This document shows, one piece after another, positions 18,497 to 26,337 of a stretch of 64,000 bases of DNA. The notes under the pieces were generated by a model, which was not told where the DNA came from, did no database searches, and worked only from the letters and a program-made list of their open reading frames with translations. Every line of letters begins with the position of its first letter. The stretch's first letter is position 1. Source of the DNA: an uncultured Bacilli bacterium (GTDB lineage Bacteria; Bacillota_I; Bacilli_A; RF39; UBA660); contig CAJUTK010000001.1 of the NCBI GenBank assembly GCA_910589375.1, positions 599,445 through 663,444 on the forward strand, read 5' to 3'. The position numbers and the translations under genes are program-made.

Positions 18497-20422
18497 ATGT
18501 TAAAAAAATATGGATATGTAAGAGTAGGAGCAATCGTTCCGGAATTAAAAGTAGGGAATGTAGAATTTAATACAGAAGAAATTATAAAAGAAATTAAGGC
18601 ATTATCAAAAGAAGGAGTTCAGATTGTAACACTTCCAGAGTTATCTTTAACAGGATATACTTGTAATGATTTATTTCATCAGGATATTCTTTTAGATAAC
18701 GCTTTAGAAGGATTAAAAAAGATAGTAGAAAAAACTAAGAATATAGATATTGTATCTATTATTGGACTTCCTATTTCTTTAGATAACCAACTATTTAATG
18801 TGGCAGTTGTTATTTTTAAAGGAGAAATTCTAGGAGTAGTTCCAAAAACATTTATTCCAAACTATAGTGAATTCTATGAGAAGAGATGGTTTGCATCTTC
18901 TATTAATGCGATTAGTGATACCGTTACTCTATTTGGTAAAGAAATACCATTTGGAACCAATATTTTATTTCAAGATAAAGAAAATAAAAATATTACATTT
19001 GGTATTGAAATCTGTGAAGATGTTTGGAGTATTAATCCCCCAAGTAATGAACACGCATTAAATGGTGCAACTATGATTTTTAATTTATCTGCTAGTAATG
19101 AGATTATTGGTAAATACGAATATCGTAAAGAATTAATTAAGATGCAATCTGCAAAAACGATTAGTGCTTATATTTACGCTTCTAGTGGAGTAGGAGAATC
19201 TAGTACTGATGTTGTATTCTCAGGTCATGCTATGGTAGCCGAAAATGGTACTATCTTAAAAGAGAATAATCGCTTTGATTTTTCTTCTAATAGTATCGTT
19301 ATGGATATAGATGTAGAACGTATTATGAATAATCGTCATAAAGATATCAGTTATATGGGAGTAATTCCAAAAATTAAATATAGAACTGTCTATTTTAACT
19401 TAAAAGATACGAATGAAAATTTATTACGTACTTATCCTGCATACCCATTTGTTCCTAAAAATGAGGAAAAGAGAAATTTAAGATGTTCTGAAATCTTTAA
19501 TATTCAAGCATCAGGTTTAGCAAAACGCCTAAAACATACGGGAATGAAGAAAACAGTAATTGGTATTTCAGGTGGATTAGATTCTACTTTAGCATTTTTA
19601 ATCATTATAGAAGCTTATAAAAAACTAGGGATTGATAATAAGAATATGATTGCTGTTACCATGCCTGGATTTGGTACTACCGATAGAACGTATACAAATG
19701 CTGTTAATTTAGTAAAAGAATTTGGTGCTACTTTAAGAGAAATTAGTATTAAAGAAGCATGCCTTGTACATTTTAAAGATATTGGGCAAGATGAAAATAC
19801 TTTTGATATTACTTATGAAAATTCACAAGCAAGAGAGCGGACACAAATCTTAATGGATATTGCTAATAAAGAAGGCGCATTAGTAATTGGTACAGGTGAC
19901 TTATCTGAACTTGCGTTAGGTTGGTGTACCTATAATGGAGATCATATGAGTATGTATGCTGTTAATACTTCTATTCCAAAGACCTTAGTTAGATATTTAG
20001 TAAAATGGATTGCTGATACTCATGAGACTACAAGAGATACTATCTATGATATTTTAGATACACCTATTAGTCCAGAATTACTTCCTCCAACAAAGGATGG
20101 CAAGATTGCTCAAAAAACAGAAGCTTCAGTAGGTCCTTATATCTTACATGATTTCTTCTTATATCAGTTTTTAAGAAATGGATTTAAACCAAGTAAAATT
20201 TATTTTATAGCTAGTATAACATTTAAAGAAATGTATGAAGAAGTAGAAATTAAAAAATGGTTAACGTTCTTTATTAGCAGATTTTTTACACAACAATTTA
20301 AAAGAAGCTGTATGCCAGATGGACCTAAAGTAGGTACAATTAGTTTATCTCCAAGAGGAGACTTACGTATGCCAAGTGATGCTGATTATGAAATATGGTT
20401 AAAAGACTTAGAAAATGTCTAA
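18497..20422 (+). CDS. nadE: glutamine-dependent NAD+ synthetase
   Basis: A 641-residue two-domain enzyme. Residues 1 to about 280 form a nitrilase-type glutaminase with Glu in TLPELSLTGY, Lys in VPKTFIPNY and Cys in GIEICEDVW. The C-terminal synthetase carries the PP-loop GISGGLDSTLAF and GTGDLSELALGW. It amidates nicotinate adenine dinucleotide to NAD with ammonia from glutamine. AAAAGGAGATAG precedes the ATG. It is last in the pncA operon and its end forms a strong terminator. Confidence 0.95.
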   Translation: MLKKYGYVRVGAIVPELKVGNVEFNTEEIIKEIKALSKEGVQIVTLPELSLTGYTCNDLFHQDILLDNALEGLKKIVEKTKNIDIVSIIGLPISLDNQLFNVAVVIFKGEILGVVPKTFIPNYSEFYEKRWFASSINAISDTVTLFGKEIPFGTNILFQDKENKNITFGIEICEDVWSINPPSNEHALNGATMIFNLSASNEIIGKYEYRKELIKMQSAKTISAYIYASSGVGESSTDVVFSGHAMVAENGTILKENNRFDFSSNSIVMDIDVERIMNNRHKDISYMGVIPKIKYRTVYFNLKDTNENLLRTYPAYPFVPKNEEKRNLRCSEIFNIQASGLAKRLKHTGMKKTVIGISGGLDSTLAFLIIIEAYKKLGIDNKNMIAVTMPGFGTTDRTYTNAVNLVKEFGATLREISIKEACLVHFKDIGQDENTFDITYENSQARERTQILMDIANKEGALVIGTGDLSELALGWCTYNGDHMSMYAVNTSIPKTLVRYLVKWIADTHETTRDTIYDILDTPISPELLPPTKDGKIAQKTEASVGPYILHDFFLYQFLRNGFKPSKIYFIASITFKEMYEEVEIKKWLTFFISRFFTQQFKRSCMPDGPKVGTISLSPRGDLRMPSDADYEIWLKDLENV

Positions 20423-20431
20423 GTCTTTTCT
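20401..20431 (+). terminator. terminator after nadE
   Basis: Perfect 12-bp stem AAAAGACTTAGA (20401-20412) / TCTAAGTCTTTT (20418-20429), loop AAATG, overlapping the nadE stop. Confidence 0.85.
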
Positions 20432-20560
20432 TGTTGGCTAATATCTTTTTTGATAGATAGCAGTAACATATGATATTAGGAAAGAGTTATAAAGATATAG
20501 TTTTTTAATCTTTTTTTGTTATTAGAAATATGATATACTATAGCAAGAAAGAAGGTATTT

Positions 20561-21268
20561 ATGAAAAAATATAATCGTGTGCTTTTAAAATTAAGCGGAG
20601 AATCTCTAGCTGGAGATAAAGGAATGGGTATAGATTTTGAAAAAGTTTTAGAAATCTGTGCAGAGATAAAAGAGGTTGTTGAAAAAACAAATGTAGAAGT
20701 TGCTATTGTAGTAGGTGGTGGAAATTTCTGGAGAGGAAGATCTAACCAACATATGGATAGATGTACATCAGATCATATTGGAATGCTTGGTACAACTATG
20801 AATGCATTAGCAATTAATGACGCATTCAAACAATTAGGTTTTGAATCTCGTGTTCAAACAGGAATTGAAATGCGACAAATAGCAGAATTCTATATTAAAA
20901 ATAGGGCAGAAAGACATTTGCAAAAAGGAAGAGTTGTCATCTTTGGATGTGGAACTGGAAGCCCATTTTTCTCAACAGATACTGCGGCTGCTTTAAGAGC
21001 TGCAGAAATTAATGCTGATATTGTTTTAAAAGCTACGAATGTAGATGGCATTTATACAGCAGATCCTAAAAAGGATAAAAATGCTACTATGATAGAAGAA
21101 ATTACTTATATTGATGTATTAAATAAAAAATTAAATGTAATGGATTCTACTGCCACTACACTATGTATGGATAATGAAATACCAATACTAGTTTATAATA
21201 TGAACAAAAAGGGAAATTTAGAAAAAGTAATTACTGGCAAAAAAATAGGAACTATTGTTTCTAAATAG
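20561..21268 (+). CDS. pyrH: UMP kinase
   Basis: A 235-residue amino-acid-kinase-fold enzyme phosphorylating UMP to UDP. Typical motifs: RVLLKLSGESLAG at the N-terminus, VVGGGNFWRG, DHIGMLGTTMNALAI, GTGSPFFSTDTAAALRA and KATNVDGIY. In most Firmicutes pyrH sits with tsf and frr; here it is instead between NAD genes and a glycosyltransferase. AGAAGG precedes the ATG and TATACT lies about 25 bases upstream. Confidence 0.95.
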   Translation: MKKYNRVLLKLSGESLAGDKGMGIDFEKVLEICAEIKEVVEKTNVEVAIVVGGGNFWRGRSNQHMDRCTSDHIGMLGTTMNALAINDAFKQLGFESRVQTGIEMRQIAEFYIKNRAERHLQKGRVVIFGCGTGSPFFSTDTAAALRAAEINADIVLKATNVDGIYTADPKKDKNATMIEEITYIDVLNKKLNVMDSTATTLCMDNEIPILVYNMNKKGNLEKVITGKKIGTIVSK

Positions 21269-21278
21269 GAAGGCAACT

Positions 21279-22490
21279 ATGAGAATATTAATGATTAACC
21301 ATTTTCCACTTGCTGGTTCTGGCAGTGGTGTATATACAATGAATATAGCGAAGTCTTTACGAGATAAAGGACATGATGTATGCATTATTATGCCAGAAAA
21401 TAGAACAAATTTTAATAGAGAAGATGGTATTAAATTACACCCTGTATATTTTAAGCAGAAAGAAGAAATCCCAGGACAATTACCATTTAACTTTCCTTGC
21501 TTTACTACACATCCTAATAGTACCTTAAATTTTTCTGATTTAACTGATGAGGAGTTAAATGAATATGTAGATGCTTTTAGAAAAGCTATTAAAGAAGAAG
21601 TAGAATCTTTTTGTCCAGATGTTATTCATGGACAACATATTTGGATTTTGTCAGATTTAGCAGCTGAATATGATATTCCATTAATAGTAACTGCACATGG
21701 AACAGATATTGTAGGACATCAAAGAAGTAATAGATTTCATTCTTACACGAATGATGTTGCTTCTAAGTGCGCACATATTATAACGATATCAGAAGATAAT
21801 AAGAAACTTGTTGAACAGGAATTTCCACAAGCAACTGGAAAAACGACACTTATTCGAAATGGATATGATTCTAATGTTTTTTATCAGGATGTTTATAATA
21901 GAAATAAAGTTTTGAAAAAATTTGGTATTGAAAAGGAGTACGCTAATGTAGTTTGCTTTGTTGGTAAACTGACAGAGATAAAGGGAGTAGATACTCTTTT
22001 AAATGCTGCTTCTACTTATGAAGATGGAAATACTGCAACCTTAATTGCAGGAAATGGGGAATTGTTTGAGGAACTAAATACGATGGCTAATAATTTAGAG
22101 TTATCTGATGTTTATTTTTTAGGAAATTTACCCCAAGAGGAATTACGAGCAATTTATAATGTAGCAGATGTTTCTTGCGTTCCTTCTCGATTTGAGGCAT
22201 TTGGTTTAGTTGCTATCGAGGCATTAGCGTGTGGAACTCCTGTAGTGGCAAGTACTGTAGGTGGAATCCCTGATTTTCTAAAACCTGATGTAGGTGTATT
22301 AATTCCAGTAGATGATGCTAATGCATTAGCGTCTTCTATTCAAAAAATTTTAAATAATGAAATTTGTTTTGATTCTCGCCATATAGCACAATATGCTTAT
22401 ACAAATTATGCACAAGAGACTTTAATTGATGAATTAATAGATATTTATGAGGGCTATGGTGTAGGAGAAAAAGGAAAAAAGAAAGTATAG
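21279..22490 (+). CDS. GT4-family glycosyltransferase
   Basis: A 403-residue GT-B enzyme of family GT4: N-terminal HFPLAGSGSGVYTMNIAKSL (acceptor side), HGTDIVGH, then VGKLTEIKGVDTLL and the nucleotide-sugar site PSRFEAFGLVAIEALACGTPVV with the conserved E-x7-E. Such enzymes build glycolipids, teichoic acids or the first step of bacillithiol, and nothing here picks among them. AGGAAGG lies before ATG 21279, 10 bases after pyrH. A terminator follows. Confidence 0.8.
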   Translation: MRILMINHFPLAGSGSGVYTMNIAKSLRDKGHDVCIIMPENRTNFNREDGIKLHPVYFKQKEEIPGQLPFNFPCFTTHPNSTLNFSDLTDEELNEYVDAFRKAIKEEVESFCPDVIHGQHIWILSDLAAEYDIPLIVTAHGTDIVGHQRSNRFHSYTNDVASKCAHIITISEDNKKLVEQEFPQATGKTTLIRNGYDSNVFYQDVYNRNKVLKKFGIEKEYANVVCFVGKLTEIKGVDTLLNAASTYEDGNTATLIAGNGELFEELNTMANNLELSDVYFLGNLPQEELRAIYNVADVSCVPSRFEAFGLVAIEALACGTPVVASTVGGIPDFLKPDVGVLIPVDDANALASSIQKILNNEICFDSRHIAQYAYTNYAQETLIDELIDIYEGYGVGEKGKKKV

Positions 22491-22515
22491 ACTTTTCTAA
22501 AAGAAAAGTCTTTTT
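22489..22515 (+). terminator. terminator after glycosyltransferase
   Basis: AGACTTTTC (22489-22497), loop TAAAA, GAAAAGTCT (22503-22511), T run. Confidence 0.8.
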
Positions 22516-22528
22516 GTGTGAAAAAAAC

Positions 22529-22595
22529 ATCTTTTTAAAAAAATGTTAAAAAGATGTTGACAAAAACAATAGTTTTTAATATAATGTTAATAACA
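22529..22595 (+). promoter_or_regulatory. prs promoter with inverted repeat and NrtR-type palindrome
   Basis: TTGACA (22557-22562), 17-base spacer, TATAAT (22580-22585). The same ATCTTTTTAA-N7-TTAAAAAGAT as before pncA occurs at 22529-22538 / 22546-22555, with an identical AAAAATG spacer. TGTTAATAACA (22585-22595) begins at the last base of the -10. Confidence 0.75.
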
Positions 22596-22638
22596 GATGC
22601 AAAAAGTGCAATAAAAAAAGAAATAGAAAAGAGGAATT

Positions 22639-23715
22639 ATGAAACCAAATTTAAAGTTAATTATATTAGATAATTTTAAAAATGTAGGAGAAAAAGTAGA
22701 TAAAGAACTTCAAAAGTTCAATAAGAATAAAGATTCTTACTCTGTAAAAATTTCTAATAGTAGATTTTCCAATGGAGAGGGAAAAGTAAAACTAGAAGAA
22801 ACAGTTCGTCATCAAGACTTATATATCTTATGTGATGTAGGAAACTATAGTATGTCTTATGAAATGCATGGATTTACTCATTATATTTCCCCAGATGAAC
22901 ATTTCCAAGATGTGAAAAGAGTGATTTCTGCAACGAGTGGTAGAAGTGAACATATTACTCTTATTATGCCTCTTCTTTATCAATCAAGACAGCATAAAAG
23001 GAAGGGAAGAGAATCTTTAGACTGTGCTTTAGCACTTCAAGAACTTGAGAATTTAGGTGTAAACTGTATTGTTACTTTTGATGCACATGATCCTAATGTC
23101 TCAAATGCAATACCTAATTTACCTTTTGAAAATTTTTATCCTACCCATATTATTTTAGAAGACCTGATAGAGGAAGAACTTGATAATTTATTAGTAGTAA
23201 GTCCAGATATGGGAGCTATGGAAAGATCTCGTTATTATGCTGAATTACTTGGATGCGATGTTGGCGTTTTTTATAAAAGAAGAGATTTGAGCAGAGTAGT
23301 AAATGGTAAAAACCCAATTGTTGATCATGTATATATGGGAACAGATGTAAAGGATAAAAATATTATTGTAGTAGATGATATGATAGCATCTGGTTCTTCT
23401 ATGATAGAAGTAGCAACTGAGTTAAAGAAAAGGGGAGCCAATAAAATTTTCTTAGTAGCAACATTCTCTCTTTTCACAGAAGGAATAGAATTATTTAAAG
23501 AAGCTTATGAAAATAAGTTGTTTGATAAACTTTATTCTACTAATTTATCTTATGTTAGAGAAGATGTAAGAAATTCTTCTTGGTATCATGAAGTAGACTG
23601 TTCTAATTTTATAGCAAAAGTTATTCATACATTGCACAAAGGAGAATCTATAGAACCACTTCAAAATGGTAAGAAAGAAATGATTCGTAAAATTAATAAG
23701 AAAGTAGGAAAATGA
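22639..23715 (+). CDS. ribose-phosphate pyrophosphokinase paralogue in the NAD regulon
   Basis: A 358-residue PRPP synthetase homologue: SNSRFSNGEGKVKL near the N-terminus, YQSRQHKRKGRESL (ATP and flexible-loop region), FDAHDPN, VVSPDMGAMERSRYYAE and the PRPP loop NIIVVDDMIASGSSM. It is longer than the usual 315 residues and diverged at both ends. PRPP is a co-substrate of PncB, and the shared promoter motifs suggest this copy is made when NAD synthesis is needed. It ends three bases before nadD with a TGA stop, showing that TGA is not tryptophan here. Confidence 0.85.
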   Translation: MKPNLKLIILDNFKNVGEKVDKELQKFNKNKDSYSVKISNSRFSNGEGKVKLEETVRHQDLYILCDVGNYSMSYEMHGFTHYISPDEHFQDVKRVISATSGRSEHITLIMPLLYQSRQHKRKGRESLDCALALQELENLGVNCIVTFDAHDPNVSNAIPNLPFENFYPTHIILEDLIEEELDNLLVVSPDMGAMERSRYYAELLGCDVGVFYKRRDLSRVVNGKNPIVDHVYMGTDVKDKNIIVVDDMIASGSSMIEVATELKKRGANKIFLVATFSLFTEGIELFKEAYENKLFDKLYSTNLSYVREDVRNSSWYHEVDCSNFIAKVIHTLHKGESIEPLQNGKKEMIRKINKKVGK

Positions 23716-23718
23716 TTT

Positions 23719-24300
23719 ATGCGTATAGGAATTATTGGTGGAAGCTTTAATCCCCCTCATAGATTACATAAAGAAATGGCTTTAAATGTTTTAAAGAATA
23801 ATTTAGTTGATAAAGTTATTTATGTACCAACAGGAGATAAGTATGCAAAAGACGGATTATTAGATGGAAATATTAGATTAGAAATGTTGAAGCTTATGTG
23901 CCAAGATAATCCATTATTAGAAGTATCTGATTATGAGATAAAAAGAGGTGCTAGTTATACCTATGAGACATTAGATTATTTTAAAAGTTTGTATCCTAGT
24001 GATGATCTTTATTTCATTTTATCTACAGATTTAATTTTAGATATTATGAATTGGAAGAAACCAGAATACATTCTTTCAAAATATAAATTGATTGGTTTAA
24101 AGAGGAGGGGGGTAGATGGAGTTTTGCCAGAGATTTATAGTAGATATCCTGATAGTTTAAAAACTTATGATTTTAAAATGGAGGAATTATCTTCTACTAT
24201 TGTTAGAAAAAGAATAAAAGAAAGAAAAATAAAAGAATTAAAAGGATATTTAGATAAACTGGTATTAGAATATATTGAAAAATATTCTTTGTACCAATAA
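23719..24300 (+). CDS. nadD: nicotinate-nucleotide adenylyltransferase
   Basis: A 193-residue nucleotidylyltransferase that adenylates nicotinate mononucleotide. It has the GGSFNPPHRLHKEMA signature at residues 7-21 with the HxxH-type ATP site, and ELSSTIVRKRI near residue 155, the ISSTxIR motif of the family. It follows the PRPP synthetase by three bases in one operon. Together with PncB and NadE this closes the route from nicotinate to NAD. Confidence 0.93.
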   Translation: MRIGIIGGSFNPPHRLHKEMALNVLKNNLVDKVIYVPTGDKYAKDGLLDGNIRLEMLKLMCQDNPLLEVSDYEIKRGASYTYETLDYFKSLYPSDDLYFILSTDLILDIMNWKKPEYILSKYKLIGLKRRGVDGVLPEIYSRYPDSLKTYDFKMEELSSTIVRKRIKERKIKELKGYLDKLVLEYIEKYSLYQ

Positions 24301-24317
24301 CTATTTTTTATAAATTG

Positions 24318-24328
24318 TGTTATTAACA
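24318..24328 (+). promoter_or_regulatory. NrtR-type palindrome before radical SAM gene
   Basis: TGTTATTAACA, a perfect 11-base palindrome around a central A/T and the reverse complement of the copies at 22585 and 26260. It lies between nadD and the radical SAM gene. Confidence 0.6.
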
Positions 24329-24355
24329 AAGAGAATATAAGAAAAGGAGAAAATT

Positions 24356-25387
24356 ATGAAAGAAATAGAAAACAAATTTGGAAAAGGAAATTTATATAAC
24401 GTAAATGATTTAGGAGAGAAGATTTATGCAACATCTTGTGCATGTATGTCAGTTTGGTCAGATTTCTTATCTTGGGCGAATGCTCATTCAGATAGAATGG
24501 TAAGCGATGCTAGTAAAGCAGATAGCATTGTAGTATTGGGGTGTCAAGTAACAGATTTATCTATCTTAAATGATATTGAGGTAGCACATCATCTTCATAA
24601 AGAGACAGGCAAGCCAATTTTCATGGGTGGATGTCTTGCTCAACGTATGGATATTCCACTACCTGATTATATTAGGAGATTAGATGTAGTAAGAACTGTA
24701 GGACAAGAGATTAATGATAGAACATTAATAGATTATGAGCCACCATTCTGGGTGCCAGATTATAAGGAGTCAGAAGAAGATCTAAAAGATGGAAATTTAT
24801 TCCGTAATTATTATCCATTAAAGATAGGAGCTGGATGTCATGGTAAATGTAAGTACTGTACAATTAAACATACAAGAGGTGAAACTTATGCGACAGTACC
24901 AAGAGAACAAGTAGAAGAGTTTTTAAGACATGAAAATGTAGTTCTTATTTCAGATAGCCCAACTGTATCACAGATTAAGGATTGGTGCAGTATTGCTATG
25001 GAATATAAAAAAGATATATCTATTCGTAATATAGAGCCACAAACTTTAGTAGCTTGTAAAGAGGAAGTACTAGCTCTTGCAGCAGCTGGACATCTTCATA
25101 TTTTACATTGCCCAGTTCAAAGTTTTGATGATGAAGTATTAAAGATTATGAATAGAAGTGTACCTATGACAAAAGAGGCCTTGAAAATTATGCATACTGT
25201 AAGAAGTCTTGGTACTTTAGTAGCAACTAATATTATTATTGATTATACTAATGATGGTAAAAATTACCCAAATCACGATAAGGAGGCATTAGAAAGAGAC
25301 TTTGATTACTATTCTTGGAATCCATACTTTGATGGTAATTTCGATATGTCTAAAGCAAAACAAAGATTTAAAAAGTACATTGGTTAA
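24356..25387 (+). CDS. MiaB-like radical SAM protein in the NAD regulon
   Basis: A 343-residue protein. An N-terminal methylthiotransferase-like domain contains several Cys (ATSCACMSVW, VVLGCQVTD, MGGCLAQRM), followed by the radical SAM cluster motif GCHGKCKYCTIKHTRG (CxxxCxxC) and an HCPVQSFDDEVLKIMNR strand like the MiaB/RimO core. The TRAM domain normally at the C-terminus is absent. MiaB-type enzymes thiomethylate tRNA or ribosomal protein S12; the target here is unknown. A perfect NrtR-type palindrome lies upstream, an unexpected link to NAD control. AAAAGGAG precedes the ATG. Confidence 0.75.
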   Translation: MKEIENKFGKGNLYNVNDLGEKIYATSCACMSVWSDFLSWANAHSDRMVSDASKADSIVVLGCQVTDLSILNDIEVAHHLHKETGKPIFMGGCLAQRMDIPLPDYIRRLDVVRTVGQEINDRTLIDYEPPFWVPDYKESEEDLKDGNLFRNYYPLKIGAGCHGKCKYCTIKHTRGETYATVPREQVEEFLRHENVVLISDSPTVSQIKDWCSIAMEYKKDISIRNIEPQTLVACKEEVLALAAAGHLHILHCPVQSFDDEVLKIMNRSVPMTKEALKIMHTVRSLGTLVATNIIIDYTNDGKNYPNHDKEALERDFDYYSWNPYFDGNFDMSKAKQRFKKYIG

Positions 25388-25390
25388 AAC

Positions 25391-25419
25391 TTGTATTTCA
25401 AAAAAATCTATAGTATACT
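25391..25419 (+). promoter_or_regulatory. promoter of putative antisense RNA
   Basis: TTGTAT (25391-25396), 17-base spacer, TATACT (25414-25419), just after the radical SAM stop codon. Expected start near 25426. Confidence 0.5.
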
Positions 25420-25425
25420 GTACGT

Positions 25426-25533
25426 AGTGAGAGAAATCTCATATAATAAAAAAGGGAATACCTAGTTTTGAAGAGTTAGGTACTATCCCAATGCTTGGTT
25501 AGTACCGACTTATACAGTTGGTACTATTTTTAT
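25426..25533 (+). ncRNA. putative antisense antitoxin RNA
   Basis: A predicted plus-strand RNA of about 107 bases from the promoter at 25391-25419 to a terminator: AGTACCGACT (25501-25510), loop TATAC, AGTTGGTACT (25516-25525), then a T-rich tract. As RNA the stem is 10 bp with one G-U pair, whereas on the minus strand the same position is an A-C mismatch, so it favours plus-strand termination. It has no good reading frame. It is complementary to the last codons and the whole 3' part of the small hydrophobic ORF on the minus strand. This is the arrangement of antisense RNAs such as RatA or SR4 in type I toxin-antitoxin loci. Function is inferred. Confidence 0.5.
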
Positions 25534-25602
25534 TAATATGATTATAATCACAATAATAAGGAGTATTATGATGGAACAAAGATATCTCTCTATTTTTCTC
25601 AT
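25510..25602 (-). CDS. 30-aa hydrophobic peptide, candidate type I toxin
   Basis: Too short for ordinary gene finders. On the minus strand the consensus site AGGAGGTGA (25607-25615) lies four bases before ATG (25602-25600). The product begins MRKIERYLCS, continues with a single helix of about 17 Ile/Leu/Val residues, and ends in KIVPTV: a charged start, one membrane span and a short tail, as in Fst/TxpA/BsrG-type toxins. The Shine-Dalgarno is buried in a hairpin. The predicted mRNA runs from about 25665 to a hairpin plus T run at 25489-25445, and its ends are complementary. I see no clear minus-strand promoter. It could instead be a small regulatory membrane peptide. Confidence 0.6.
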   Translation of the reverse strand: MRKIERYLCSIIILLIIVIIIILIKIVPTV

Positions 25603-25610
25603 AATGTCAC

Positions 25611-25637
25611 CTCCTTTCGCTTCTAAAAGCGAAGGAG
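25611..25637 (-). promoter_or_regulatory. hairpin sequestering the small peptide's ribosome site
   Basis: An 11-bp stem with one bulge: 25611-25616 and 25618-25622 pair with 25632-25637 and 25627-25631. The SD bases AGGAG of the minus-strand peptide are inside the stem, so translation should need opening or processing of the leader. Confidence 0.55.
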
Positions 25638-25706
25638 AATAGTACCTAAACTAACCAAGTATTCCTAATAACTATGTTCGCACGCAAATGGAAAAGAGGT
25701 TATTTT

Positions 25707-26174
25707 ATGAAGAAAATTGTGGATAAATTAATTACTAGAAAAGAAACGATAGCTACTATGGAATCATGTACTGGTGGAGGGATAGCGAATGCTATTACCA
25801 ATATTCCAGGTGCTAGTGAGATTATAAAATTTAGTGCTGTTACTTATTCTAATGAATACAAAATAAAAATGGGAGTAAATGCTTCTACTATTGATACTTA
25901 TAGTGTCTATAGTAAGGAAGTGGCATGTGAAATGAGTAAAGAAATAAGTCTTTTTGCAAACTCTACTTATGGAGTGGGAGTAACTGGAAAAATTGATAGA
26001 GAAGATCCTAACAATTTAAGAGGAGATGTAAATACTATTTTTGTTAGTATTTATAATAGTAATTTAGATAATTATATTACTAAGAAAATAGAACTACCTT
26101 TACTTAGTAGGAATGAATGTAAAGAAATCATTATAGAAGCAATAAAAAAGTTATTATTGTCCATTTTAGAATAA
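25707..26174 (+). CDS. pncC: nicotinamide-nucleotide amidase (CinA C-terminal domain)
   Basis: A 155-residue stand-alone CinA C-terminal domain. The family motif ESCTGGGIANAIT is near residue 19, followed by FSAVTYSNEYK, YSVYSKEVACEMS and GVGVTGKIDRED. PncC deamidates NMN to nicotinate mononucleotide, recycling NMN released by DNA ligase, which fits its place among NAD genes. I chose ATG 25707 with AAGAGG upstream. The longer frame from 25674 would add eleven residues across the ribosome site. TCCTAATAACT at 25663 weakly resembles the NrtR-type palindrome. Confidence 0.85.
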   Translation: MKKIVDKLITRKETIATMESCTGGGIANAITNIPGASEIIKFSAVTYSNEYKIKMGVNASTIDTYSVYSKEVACEMSKEISLFANSTYGVGVTGKIDREDPNNLRGDVNTIFVSIYNSNLDNYITKKIELPLLSRNECKEIIIEAIKKLLLSILE

Positions 26175-26198
26175 GGAAATGCTAGTCATTTTCTTTTT
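26173..26198 (+). terminator. terminator after pncC
   Basis: AAGGAAATG (26173-26181), loop CTAGT, CATTTTCTT (26187-26195) with one G-U pair, T run. Confidence 0.7.
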
Positions 26199-26203
26199 TA
26201 CTT

Positions 26204-26325
26204 ATCTTTTTAAAAAAATATTAAAAAGTAGTTGACAAAATGCATACATTTTAATATAATGTTAATAACAAGAACGAATGAGTTCTAAAAAAATATAATT
26301 TGTTATTAATTATATGTTAATAAGA
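26204..26325 (+). promoter_or_regulatory. third NAD-type promoter with inverted repeat and three palindromes
   Basis: TTGACA (26232-26237), 17-base spacer, TATAAT (26255-26260). ATCTTTTTAA-N7-TTAAAAAGTA (26204-26230) is almost identical to the repeats at 15464 and 22529. TGTTAATAACA (26260-26270) covers the start region, and two further partial copies, TGTTATTAATT (26301-26311) and TGTTAATAAGA (26315-26325), lie in the leader. This is the densest operator array in the window. Confidence 0.7.
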
Positions 26326-26337
26326 AAGGAGAAAAAT

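Larger units (their letters stand above)
25454..25665. repeat. imperfect inverted repeat flanking the small peptide gene
   Basis: The segment 25454-25489 is about 75 percent identical to the reverse complement of 25634-25665, sharing GGAATAC and TTAGGTACTAT. A second partial copy (CTTGGTTAGTACC) lies at 25494-25506. In the minus-strand transcript these ends can pair with each other. Confidence 0.65.

Noticed and set aside
20517..20530. TGTTATTAGAA before pyrH as another NAD operator.
   Set aside because: Only the left half matches, and pyrH has no link to NAD salvage; chance in AT-rich sequence is likely.
23713..23715. Possibility that TGA codes for tryptophan, as in Mycoplasma.
   Set aside because: TGA ends the prs paralogue here and the ATGA overlaps of the Bat operon; tryptophan is TGG throughout.
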